A stretch of 64,000 bases of DNA, taken from contig NC_061458.1 of the NCBI RefSeq assembly GCF_022581195.2, forward strand, positions 10,106,001-10,170,000, given 5' to 3'. The position numbers were made by a program, and so were the translations under genes. Within the stretch, counting starts at the first letter, position 1; each line of letters opens with the position of its first letter. The notes beneath the pieces are model-generated. The model was not told the DNA's origin and did no database searches. It saw only the letters and a program-made list of their open reading frames with translations. Positions 48,104-59,029 of the stretch are shown piece after piece. Origin of the DNA: Helicoverpa zea (lineage: Eukaryota; Arthropoda; Insecta; Lepidoptera; Noctuidae).

Positions 48104-48321
48104 GCCTACTCATTTTCCTAAAGCTAACAGATAAGTACATCAAACACTATCTAACCTCACACTTCAAGCTCACTGCGTTAATAATCGTAAAACGTAAGTC
48201 AAGTCCATTCAAAAACCAAGAATTACTCGTCGGCGAATCGGCAATAAACTGCTTTATAGTCTCAAGCGCAGCTGAGCCGTTGGAAAATAATTACATAGCG
48301 GGCTTTCAACGTTATTTTCTG

Positions 48322-48490
48322 GATGTGAAAAGCCGGTGACGAGCCGTGGCCGAGCCGTGGCCGGTAATGGACGTGGTCGCCGAGGGCTCCGCGACCGTAT
48401 TGTCGCATTGTGCATGGCGGCTGACAAGCTATTGTGCGCCCATTGTGGCCCGGGTGACCGTGCGCATCTGTGCCCGTCCGGCCATTTTAT
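48322..48490. promoter_or_regulatory. GC/CpG-rich island in the long intron
   Basis: High GC and CpG against ~62% AT flanks (GACGAGCCGTGGCCGAGCCG tandem-like start, then GGCCCGGGTGACCGTGCGCA). Both strands stay open for 67-100 codons, as expected from base composition. It could be an alternative promoter or enhancer; no known motif arrangement proves it. Confidence 0.3.
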
Positions 48491-49121
48491 TCGGCCAATG
48501 TACACACGTGTGTAAGTCTGAAGTGTTGATTGTATTATTGCCGTTTTAGTGATCATTCTTCGTAAATTGTAAAGAAACTGAGATATAATACTTTCATTAA
48601 AAAATGTTAGGTAGATATGAACCTATCTTAACAAAGTAGCATGTAACATTTATAAGGCATTATAGAAGTACATATTTTGTATAGGACAACTGATAATTTG
48701 GATTTGTTATTTATCCAAACAGACTATCAAAATATTTGCATGGAATTCCTGTTCGCTTTTCAATTCTTGTTTTGTTTTTGTTCGAGTTCAAAGCATAAAT
48801 AGTTGGAGTTATTTTCGTAGAATTAATTAAAAGTTATTCACAGGTACAGTTGTGATGGAATTGTGTACTATTTGGGCAATCATTAAACAGCCAGGGCGTA
48901 ACGTGAACACAATATCACAATATTAATTACCTATTAATTAAACTGTGTGCCAACTACTGTTTGATATTAATTAATCGCACTCATAATAAATATACGGAGG
49001 ATTGTGTTGAAGCTGCACTGCAATGCTACTACTGAATCGATAAACAATTAAGTGGATTATTTTGTGTATTAATTATATACAGTGTACAAGAATGTGACTG
49101 TCAATTAAGTTTCGAATTAAG

Positions 49122-49166
49122 TTTGTCTAAAATGTCCGTGAATTTATTACGGACATTTTAGACAAA
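49122..49166. repeat. Perfect 18-bp inverted repeat (hairpin)
   Basis: TTTGTCTAAAATGTCCGT (49122-49139) and ACGGACATTTTAGACAAA (49149-49166) are exact reverse complements around a 9-bp loop (GAATTTATT). It is short for an animal pre-miRNA, has no mismatches and is AT-rich. More likely the collapsed TIRs of a small MITE or a replication-generated hairpin. Confidence 0.9.
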
Positions 49167-49261
49167 TAAAGGCCAGCAAAGAGATGTTTCATTCACACGC
49201 GAGTAAAGGCTGGCTGTACACGTAGTCTGTCTTGCATGTAGGGAGCAGAATATTTACTGTT

Positions 49262-49375
49262 TATTAGTCCCACGTTGGGCGGCAGGATGCAGCGCGTCCC
49301 CGGTGCGTTGTTTACGCGTCACGCCGGCCTGACGTCGCCGCACGCCGCGATCGATATCGAGCCTCACTCGCTCTG
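49262..49375. promoter_or_regulatory. GC/CpG-rich island
   Basis: CACGTTGGGCGGCAGGATGC through GCCGGCCTGACGTCGCCGCA to CGATCGATATCGAGCC, in otherwise AT-rich intron. It contains a near-CRE (TGACGTCG) and the palindrome CGATCGATATCG-like core. Candidate conserved regulatory DNA, inferred from composition only. Confidence 0.25.
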
Positions 49376-52300
49376 ATATTGAATTTTAATGAACCACACC
49401 AACTTAAATAACCATACCAGGAGTTCCCGAATTCCCAAAGTGCGTTACAACTCCGCGGTAGAACTTCTCGCGTACTTGAACGGTTCGCAGACGACTTTCA
49501 ACTGTCAGTTCATGCTCATCTTATATGCTGCTTTGCTTATGTAATTTTACGAAATTGACTGAAACATTATGATGTTATTTTGCTATATACTGTATTACAG
49601 AATACAGTAAAAGATGAGAATGAACGTAACTAATACAACAAAAGTGAACATTTGGCAGATGTTACACAAAATATGTGTCGGATATCGTAGCGGTCCATTC
49701 GGAAAATGATTTACAACTAACCCTTGTATATTCAGGCACAACATGGTTGGACGCAAAAAAAATATAGCCAGTAAAAACAATACTCTCTAACCCGATAGGC
49801 AAATCGAATCAGATTTAATATCCGCGGATATGGAAAGCCAATGCGATACCCTCGCTAGAATATTACGAATCGATACGGTATTATCGGGGGATGTAAAACT
49901 TGGAGTATGTTATTATCATTCTAACTGCAAGCTGACACGAGAGAACACCTTCGACCTTCAAGCTTAAAATAATTTAACTTCATTAAAAATAAAAATGAAT
50001 ACTTTTTACCTCTATCTAATTATCCTAATTTTCATTATAATAACCTTTATATTTTCATGTTTATTCCGCAATGAAAACCTCACTGCATGAAAATGTATTA
50101 TCATCATTAAAATTAAGGATGTTTTCATCATGTTGCCTTTTTAAATCTATGGTGTTCAGCTGGCTACTTACCGGGTTTAATGATATTAAATGTGATAGCT
50201 GAAGAATTGAGCGCATTCAAATGAAAGAGATACAGAGTCCAAGAGTCGATTACAGGAGAGGTCACTGCGGATGGCTATCAGATATTCAACTTTTCAATGG
50301 ACATTTAATGCTTTTGTTTGCCCACTACAGATAAATTCAATGAACTCAAAGATTAAAACTATTTAAAGCAGTATTTTTGTGCAAAGGATTTTTTACAAAG
50401 AGCGAATGAGATCAAAGGATTTTCAACAAAAGCGAATTCTCATATGTGTAACTGGAAATTACAGTAACACGACTTTAATATCTAATGATTAGTCAATGAG
50501 AACCAAACCAATAAAATTTCAGAAAGCCATGGTTTCGTTTCGTAAAGCGAGTCATTTTTCTTAACGTAATCGAATTCAATTTAAGCGGGCATGGCGTCTA
50601 CTTACGGAATCAGAAAAAGCTAAAAACTTATTGAGTCAGAATTGATTAGAGCGAAAATTGTCGGCACTCGTACCTAAATCTCAACGGAGTCTGTTCATAG
50701 CAGTTTAATCTACAACAACGGGCGGAATTTCAAAGTTCGGAAATCATTGTACTTACATATTCTTTAGAGGTCTTTGTCATTATTAGAACGATATTAAGCA
50801 TTTTGGGGATCTTACTTTTGAGCCAATTTTTTGTATATGTTGTCAAATAGATTGCATGTAAAAATATAACAATACGTCTAATGGCACCCTCATAAGCACT
50901 GTATAAAATTCACATGCAATAAATCTAATAAAGGTCTAACAAACGGCCCCATTATATAAATAAAATGCTTTTAAATACAATAACAGTGCGGCTCGCTTGT
51001 AGAAAGGCAATTCACTAGATTCAAAGAATCACTTAGCATTTATTGTTAAATTTTTCACTTATTTTCAAACCTTTACAGCGCACTTGGTCACGGCTATACC
51101 CCGGCCCGGCCGTCCGTGACCGAAAGCATTATAAAGGACTCCTTTCAATGAATAGTGTAATAAAAAATATATTTTAAGTTTTTGTAGTAAAGAGTAATTG
51201 TATTGTTGCGTCTGGGTTGCGATTACCCGCACCGCACCTTAGCTAGATGCAGATGTTTGCATCTTCCCCGCTTTCCATGTAAAGTGGCGGTACACCCGAG
51301 CGAGCATGCCACCTTCACTCTTTTTATTTCCATGTCCCCCCTTCAGCGCAGAGGTTCGTTTAATTGCATTAAAAAACTTATTATTCCATGCTGTATTTTT
51401 GCTTTATGACGCTGTGACGTAAATTGGAAAATTCTTGTGGAAAAACAACGCCTCTTTGTGACTGAAATTATTACCGTCTTCCTCTTTGCTCAGGCTTTGG
51501 TTTATTTTTATGAAATAAATGGAGAGTTTATTAATTTCGGGTGATGTTATCTTTATTTGGATTTGAGGGGATAGCAGAACTTTGCCTTTTTTTTCCTAAG
51601 TAAGTAATGAAACAAAATTGGTCCATCTTAAGGGCAAGGCAAGTAAGTTAGCAGCTTTTTATCATTGTCTCACGCTGGTTCTAGATTATGATACACAATA
51701 TATCCTTCCCTTTGATAGTTTCCCACCATACTTAAAGCTAATAGCGAACGAGCTGAGTAAAGACATAACACTCTAAGTTAAACGCAAGACGTTCAGCAGC
51801 GATCCGAAACAAAGCTTCGAAGGAAGCTCACGAGAGCCCATTTGTACGTAAGAGTTGACTGAATATGACCATTTAACCTGTGCCGTTCCCCTTCCAGTTG
51901 TTAAAAGGAAAGCATTTTTCAGAGCGCTGGGTGCGCGACCGGTGCAATTTGTGCCACCCGACGTCGCCATAGCTGCCTGAATACAATCGCGGAATGTTAC
52001 CGTTAAATTACGCGAAAATGTTATTTATTCACGGGACGACGGATCGATTCAAGTTTGTGATCCAAACGTTCGGAAGACGCTTTGAATTTCCTCTTACTAT
52101 AAATTGTTTTCTTTGTGAAATATTTCGCTTAGTTCATTCCTTTTAATAGAATTTGTGTGCCTACTTCTTGCTGGTTTATTGCCTGTATGTATTTTCAAAG
52201 GGACAATATGTTGTACTCATGTATTATTTAGAAGTACCTACTCAAAACCATTTCATATTGTATCATAACGTATTGTCGTATTTCAAGTTAGCTTAGTACA

Positions 52301-53242
52301 AAGCCTTTTATTACCTTCCGTGTTCAAATTTTAAACCCTGTACAGTGAAACTATAAAAACGTAACAAAACTCACAGCAATGAATTGAAACCGTTTTTCAA
52401 GGTTCAAAAAAGTGGTCGTGGCATGTACGGCAGACAGCTTTGAGCACGCAATGTTAACCGCGGGAAAAGTAACGGTAGTGTAGGTATTTTAAATCAATAC
52501 ATATATGTTTTATACAACGCAGGAATGTTTTCCGACTTCTTTCTCCCAACCGAGGCGTGTAGCTGATTCCTAAATACATTTCTTTGCAGAAAACAGTTGT
52601 GTCTTCGGAGTTGTTTACTGACGGAGAGCAAAGTTCCGCGAGCAAACTAAAACTGCTGACGCGTTATGATTTTTTCCAGTTCCTTTCGTGAGTCTTTAGT
52701 TCTTGTGTGTGTTGTTCTGTGTACCTTCCCAATTTATATAAAAAGGAAGATGTTTTTCGTGTGCGTTGATTCCACTTTTGGTGTTATGAAACTAATTTGA
52801 AGCGTAGCATTGAACAGAATTTTTATTAACAAATATCATCAATGTCGTGATAAAAATTATGATAATTACATAATGGTTATCCTAATTTAATCTCATTATC
52901 ATATCAAAAGTCCGGAGCGAGTCATTTGTCAAGGCAACAATAATTCCACAGAGGACGTGGATTTTCTTCGCCGGTTCTTTCAAACCCGTAATATTACTCA
53001 AAGCTCGCTCCATCCCAAGCAACCCTTTTTTGTGTGAAGCTCGTATTTTTCAGTAGCGAGCGAATGGAACGCAATTTGTATAACTCGCAGCATTCGCTCT
53101 TCTTGTTATGCTTGTACTGCCACTGAGAAACGGATGTGTCGACACGCCAATATTTCTGTAATGATGAATGCTGCATGTCGATTCTATAAAATATCACAAC
53201 TCACTTCGACATCACTCTCACTTCGACTTCGATCTAAAGGGA

Positions 53243-53553
53243 GAATTCCGTGGACGCGACAATAGTCAACCTATGAAAATGTATGGCACCGTTGTCGAGG
53301 CCCGTGACAGTCGCGCGCGGCCGACGAATTTCGTAAGCTGCTCGCGGCATTGTCAAAAATTTAATTCTGGTTTTACTAAAATTCTATAGATGTTATTAAG
53401 CGCTAGACCATGTTGAGAAGCGTACGGCCGCGAGCGGCTCACGAAATTCGTCGTCCGCGCGCGACTGTCGCAGCCCTCGGCAGCGGTGCCATACATTTTC
53501 ATAGGTTGACTTTTGTCGCGCGCGGCTGCGACAATCGCGACCCACGGAATTCT
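53243..53553. repeat. Long CpG-rich hairpin inside family A element
   Basis: The left arm, starting GAATTCCGTGG (53243) and including GTCAACCTATGAAAATGTAT, is mirrored by the right arm ATACATTTTCATAGGTTGAC ... CCACGGAATTC (ending 53553). The arms are about 110-125 bp with scattered mismatches and small indels around a loop at about 53352-53427. The inner portion is CpG-rich (GTCGCGCGCGGCCGACGAAT against CGTCCGCGCGCGACTGTCGC). Confidence 0.85.
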
Positions 53554-53674
53554 ACCTTAAAGTTTCGTGATTGACATTGTCAAACTACACTAGCGCTACA
53601 CTATCGAGCGTGTTGACAAGTTGAACTAAATCAAAGTCGAGATTTTGACAGATCTGTCAAAATCTGTCTATCTA

Positions 53675-54894
53675 TAGGGGAGGTAGGGGAGAGATGGGCA
53701 GTTGGGAGACATGATCAAATCAGAATAAAAGGGGGGTCCTTTTATTCTGATTTCTGATCATAGTTTTGTTTTTTTTTATTGGGTAGTTTACGTTACCGAC
53801 TGGTAACGGTGTTCATCCATAGACTATCTGTCATTTCTGTGAGTTGTCAAGAACAAACACTCGTAAAAGTACTTAAATATTTTGTTGCGGTTTCGGATCG
53901 TTATAAAGAGAAAACTAATGAAAGGTATGTGTATTTTCTATTATTAATTATTGATTGTCAAAATCTCCAGTTACAATTATAGTAAGTCGATGCAATCCAC
54001 ACCTATTATACCTTTAGAAGAGAGTACTACAGCAATAGTTAATGGGCCCCACGTTTTTATTTTAGTCTAATATGACCGGGACCACCTACGTAGGTTGACA
54101 GGTAAGTAACTATTTTTTATTTTCTAGTTTTCAGTGCACATAAGATAAAACCGTTTAACTTAAAAGTTTTTTTACCGATTTTTTTTTCATAAACTAAGTC
54201 AAAAGTGTCCAATGCTCCCTATGGTAGGGAGGCTTGGACATACCATGTAATGTATAATTTGTAAATTTTTGCTCTTCTTCTTTAGCTAAAATTCTGTGTC
54301 AAAACTGATAAAATTAAAAACTGATTAATCTCGGTTGACATTTTGTCGAGTGGGGAAGTCACTAGCACAGCATTGGTCGATGTCGAGCTCACTTCACTTC
54401 GCAAGTGATTAGGTGATGTTTACAGAATGCAAAATCAAGGTCGTTCTGAATCGAATGCGAAGTGAAATGCGAGTTGTTGTTCGAATTTTATAGAATCGAC
54501 GTGCAGGCAGGCCTTGGCCCTGTTGCGCCCCGCTGGGGTTGCTGACAGTATTCTACTTGTGTAGCCCTTTCATTTGATACCCATATTGTGGCGGCCATAT
54601 TGGATTTAATTAAAGGTGTATACAAAATTTCAGACCAATCGGTTGACAGGAAGAGGGTGAAATTTGAATTACTAAATTTGATCCAAGAATAAATAATAAA
54701 ACAAACGGGGTGAGCTAAATAAAACCGTTTAAATATCTCGTAATGTTGAAACTGATTGTAATTTTTAGGAAAGCTCTTTCATTATATCTAGCCGAATATA
54801 AGAAATGGCAATAAAAGTTGATAATGATCTGTAAAATCTGATTTTTTATGCAATAAATTGTGAAAAAGTGCCCATCCCTCCCCTACCTCCCCTA
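53675..54894. mobile_element. 1.2-kb Tc1/mariner-like non-autonomous element (family B)
   Basis: Ends GGGGAGGTAGGGGAGAGATG (53677-53696) and the reverse complement of the same sequence with one change (54873-54892) form about 24-bp TIRs, GGGGAGGTAGGGGAGRGATG plus GGCA. They are flanked by TA on both sides, the target duplication of Tc1/mariner elements. No transposase frame is visible. The interior contains a truncated family A end (54377-54505), so family A has also inserted into, or been carried by, this element. Confidence 0.8.
54377..54505. mobile_element. Truncated family A copy nested in family B
   Basis: GAAGTGAAATGCGAGTTGTT...TTTTATAGAATCGACGTGCA repeats the right-end sequence seen at 54919-54957 and mirrors the left end at 53171. 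The left part, CGAGCTCACTTCACTTCGCA, gives partial internal symmetry, but a matching left terminus was not found. Confidence 0.65.
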
Positions 54895-54957
54895 AAGTAT
54901 GAAATGACATTACGAATCGAAGTGAAATGCGAGTTGTTGATCGAGTTTTATAGAATC

Positions 54958-57900
54958 CCAGTACTGTACTTTATGTGAGGCTAGAGAGAACTTTTTCACA
55001 GTTGAATGCAATTAGTAAGCACGTTTAACCTTTACATAAAAATATATTCAAGACAGATAGATACTAAATCGTTTCTACCAAACTTTAATTCTCCGTATTT
55101 TCAGAAACAGGTATTTGTCTGCGGTTAGTGGTAGAAATCCCATTTTAAATTGAAAAGAGTACTTCAAAGTCAAGTTAAGAGTGTCGATAACGATCCAGGA
55201 CAGTCGACAAATTGTCCCAAGAGCAATTTATAGCTGTGGATAAAGTACAAACTGATCCCTCCCGGCCGCAGACGCCCGCTGGTGATCATGTGTGCCTCCC
55301 AATCTACAATTAAACTTTGTATGTAACCACTGTTCGACCATTCACTATGTTTACCTTATCATTTAAACCGCACAATAGGTCCAATTTGAAGTTGTTTATA
55401 GAAGGTATGCGTGTCTATTATATCCATATTTCTCGGCGGGTGTTGACATCGGTACGGAACGACTTCTCGCATTTCATTAAGGGTTGTTGTTATTGCTATT
55501 AGAAGCTGCAGCAGCAGCCGGGTGTGGCTAAGTACCCGAATACGTTATCTCGCGTGGGAGAACATTAATTTAGTTTATTGTGGTGCGCGTATATTGAACT
55601 CCGCCATGGCTTGAGGTCGTGCAGTTCGTTGGCCGCTCCGCAACATCACGCTGATTTGCATGTTTCTTACAGATTTCATGCTCTCCTTGTTTCTTTGTTC
55701 GTTTATTTCTTTCTCGAAATCGTGACAAACCGAATTCGTTGCATGATGCTGACGATGATTTCGATATCGTTAATATTTCTATTAAAGTGCACCTTTTGTC
55801 TCTCAGCCGTGAGTTCACGTTCCCATGTGGCTCGCGGTGATAATGAATTCAGCAACATGGAACATATAATAGAAACCGAGTGTTCGTGTCTGCAAGGTTT
55901 CGTTCCGAGAACTGTTAAAAAACTAACACGGTGCATAATGGTGGAGTGATACGAGTGAAGTGGCCGGTGGAGTGGAACGCCCTGAGATCGTGTTCGCGGT
56001 TGTTGGCGCCTGATTAAATCTGTCGGGTGCAAGTGCGGCAACATGCGGTCACCGGCGACGACCTCCGGCGCACCACGCCGCATCACCCGCACACACCGCT
56101 GCTCGCTGCTGCGCCGGCGAGCTCTCGCTCAGAGCACACGGCGTGCTCGCCTTACTCGCTTGATTTAATAACGACGGCCACTTTCAAGAGACCAAAACCA
56201 ACTTGTTTGTATAAACGTGCTCCGAGCACCGGCGCATTGATTTAGATGGATCAGATATGTATGTAGAACTAGCGCTCGCTCCCGGTTGCGTAGTTTACTC
56301 TCTGAATAAATATTCGTGGACGTGAACGAGTGTGCGGCTGAATTAAATTTTTCACAAAACTGAACAGCGGCAATAAAACGTCCTGGAGCTCTGGCGGTGG
56401 CCCGGACCGTCACAAACTATCTGTGCGCGCTCGCCTGCATAAAACTTGCTAATTAACATACTCACCAGTATACCACATTTAAATGTTTAATGGCTTTCCT
56501 AAGGGTATGCGGGTAAAAGTGCCGCTGTGGATTTTTTATTCATGCGATTCAGCTGAAACGATTTATTCTATTAAGGCATTGGAAAAATGCCTATCATTTT
56601 TATTTTGGGAATAGGGCGACGCGGGACGGTGAGCGAAACGCAAATTTTGCTGAATATCGTTATTATTATTTGGCACCGGTGAGATTCACGATAGCGTGAG
56701 CTGCTGAAAAATGAGAAAAATCTAATAAAACAGGAGTGCGAGCGGTGAGATTGGAAATATCGCTTAATGTTCGCGGCGGTCCCGGGACGAACACGTGGAA
56801 ATTATTTCGGACAACAATGGCGGCGCGGCGGCGCCTTCTACGTGGCCGCGTCACTTATCGCGATTTGATTCACTTCTTTTTTGTTGTTTATCTGATATTA
56901 AACATCCTCTCTCATTGAAGAGACTTCATTCGTTTTTATTCCGATCAAATATTATAATTTTAAACATTTCCATTCCGAGTTAACTGAACTGGAATAAAAT
57001 TAATTTGTTTAGTATAAAATATGCGATTAACGTGATTGAAGTTCGATGAACAATTCATGGAATAACAGTATATGTTATTAATGTATTCACGTCTAACTTT
57101 GGTTATCGCACACGCACGCGGCGCGGCGTACGCAAATGTTTGCACAGAACCGTCGGCGTGTCTAGTTACTTAGCGTTAGGACGATGATTCCTTAATAATT
57201 TCACAAACTAGTGAAAACACTTAATTAATGATGTTATAAAGCCACAATATTGGTTAAGTTGCCGCGAGTCAGCTTCCGAGTTTGATCCTGACTTTATTTG
57301 GAAAATGGTGATAAATGTTGTAGTTGTATATTAAGCTTTGTAAGAAAATTCTCGCAACCAATTTGTAACTGTCAGTCTTTATTAAGAGATGAGTTATTAA
57401 ATTCCATTCTAAAATATTAGCCTTAGTCTTAGATGGATAGTTCTTCATAAGCGTAATACTGTGACTAAGTATATTTTTTTAACTACATACTTAACTTTTC
57501 GCAGGAGTAGTAGATCCTAACATAGACTCTTTTTCAAACAGTGAATAAGTGTAGGTGTATTGGACATTTTAAGTATCCTTAACAAGCTCTTCACAAATAA
57601 AGGACACTTTAACTTTCTTGAACGGCTCAGGAAATAAGAGTAGTTAAACGATGAACTATGCACTTGCATTTTCTACGGTTGCAAGGCTGAGTTACGGCGG
57701 GTGTTTCTTATGTGACCTAATTCCTGACTTCGCACTGGCCTTGTTTACTCCTCCGTGGTACATCTATAGATGTTACCGTGCAGGATATAAGGTTTCTCCT
57801 GTTTCCTGGGAGGGGTCAGGTAAATGTGCACCTAGCTTAGTGTTGGAGTTTCCCCTTTTAGTGTTTTGAGTCCAATGTCTGTATGACAGATTATTTTAGT

Positions 57901-58834
57901 GTCGGTGCTTCTCATCAATAAGCTCAAGAAGGGATCCAGGAATCCATAAGATCAACGACAGCTTGTGTAACTTTTAGATGAGAAGGAAAAACTTGGAGAA
58001 GGTTTATTTTAATATCTGATGATGTTTATTATTGGTATAATTATGTCTTATGAGTGCTGTCTGTTGATGGAGCACAATCACATACAAATGTAAAAATGAA
58101 AAGCTTACATTAGAGAATTAAGCGTATCTTTTTAACCACGCCAAACCCGCGTTGACAGAAGCTAGTTAAAACGATACTTCAGGCATGTTATTTTCTATTA
58201 TGAACTGTATGAGCCTTCATTCGTTACAGGCTGGCTCTTGACACGAGCTCGAGCACACTCCAACTGGCGGCAAGTTTATAATTTGCGTGATAAATTACAT
58301 TTAATATCAAGTGTTGAGCTTTGTACACTCGTATATTTCCCGCAAAACCTGCTTCATGCGCTGAAAGTACGCCAGCATTAAAGAATAAACAATTTTAGCG
58401 CCCATTGTGACCTTGCTGTGTTTTGAATAGACTTTAAAAATGTGGAGGTTATTGTTGGGGACTAAGTACTGTAGCTATAAAGTGCATATGAATGTTTTTA
58501 TTGTAAAACGTATGATTATTCTGAAATAAAAATGTTTGGAAGGTTGTCTTTAACATTCTTTTAAAAATGCTACTTTACATACAATGTTTATATGTACCTC
58601 TAAATGCAAAATCAACGGCATCACTGTAGAACCTCTTACGAGAAGTAAATAATTATAAGGAAAGTAGTTCACGTAACGAAATAGTCTCAGTAGAAGCAAA
58701 CAGTAGTCGTGTCCATATTGTTACAGCAAACATTCCTATAACGAAGCTCCTTGCAGACTAGAAACTGTTGACACAAATAATAAGTAATTAAACACGCCAA
58801 TGATAAATGAACATCCAAGTCATGGAACAACTAG
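54958..58834. other. Intronic DNA with CpG-rich islands
   Basis: No exon is supported. Two GC/CpG-rich blocks stand out: 55970-56158 (GGTCACCGGCGACGACCTCC, CGGCGCACCACGCCGCATCA) and 56750-56860 (AACAATGGCGGCGCGGCGGC). Open frames there on both strands (up to 129 codons) follow from base composition. A 123-codon frame at 55578-55949 has two hydrophobic spans but no family resemblance. The islands could be an alternative promoter or untranslated first exon. Confidence 0.35.
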
Positions 58835-58847
58835 AGAGCACATTTAC

Positions 58848-59016
58848 TGTTACTGTTACAGCCTTTTTATCGTCCCACTGCTGGGCACAGGCCTCCTCTC
58901 ACACGGAGAAGGATTGAGCATTAGTCACCACGCTTGCTCAATGCGGGTTGGTGATTTCAGACTTTATAGTCCAGGTTTCCTCAAGATGTTTTCCTTCACC
59001 TTTTTTTTTTGTCAGC
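58848..59016 (-). mobile_element. 5'-truncated SINE copy, minus orientation
   Basis: On the minus strand it reads AAAAAAAAAAGGTGAAGGAA, CCTGGACTATAAAGTCTGAA, ATCACCAACCCGCATTGAGC, then CTCAATCCTTCTCCGTGTGA, GAGGCCTGTGCCCAGCAGTG, and ends in a short (AACAGT)n tail. The middle module matches the SINE at 4143. Flanks AGAGCACATTTAC (58835-58847) and AGAGCATATTTAC (59017-59029) are a 13-bp target duplication with one later mismatch. The tRNA-like head is missing. The 79-codon frame over it is not a gene. Confidence 0.85.
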
Positions 59017-59029
59017 AGAGCATATTTAC

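Larger units (their letters stand above)
32669..53170. other. Long unique AT-rich stretch, probably intron
   Basis: About 20 kb with no exon I can support. Noted inside: a minisatellite (33943-34020), a GC-rich palindromic patch (34602-34682), an A/TA run (48075-48103), GC-rich islands (42475-42600, 43420-43510, 48322-48490, 49262-49375) and an exact hairpin (49122-49166). A tRNA-like B box (GGGTTCGATTCCCCTCAGCC, 38572-38591) lacks a tRNA fold. Open frames such as 37335-37724 and 39889-40212 are at chance length and AT-driven. Confidence 0.4.
53171..54957. mobile_element. Palindromic DNA element (family A), split by a second element
   Basis: Left end TGCATGTCGATTCTATAAAA (53171-53190) and right end TTTTATAGAATC (54946-54957) are inverted repeats. 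Subterminal AACTCACTTCGA/GAAGTGAAATGCGAGTTGTT blocks match too. Removing the insertion at 53675-54894 leaves an element of about 560 bp that is mostly a long hairpin (arms 53243-53553). A perfect 24-bp palindrome centred on AGATCT lies at 53641-53664. No ORF is supported. A further copy of the right end, including the GACGTGCA flank, lies inside the insertion at 54377-54505. Confidence 0.75.

Noticed and set aside
49122..49166. Conserved microRNA gene
   Set aside because: The hairpin is only 45 nt with no mismatches, and neither arm matches a miRNA sequence I recognise. Reported only as an inverted repeat.
55578..56245. Overlapping ORFs of 72-129 codons on both strands
   Set aside because: They follow the CpG-rich island, show no family resemblance, and overlap each other in incompatible frames.
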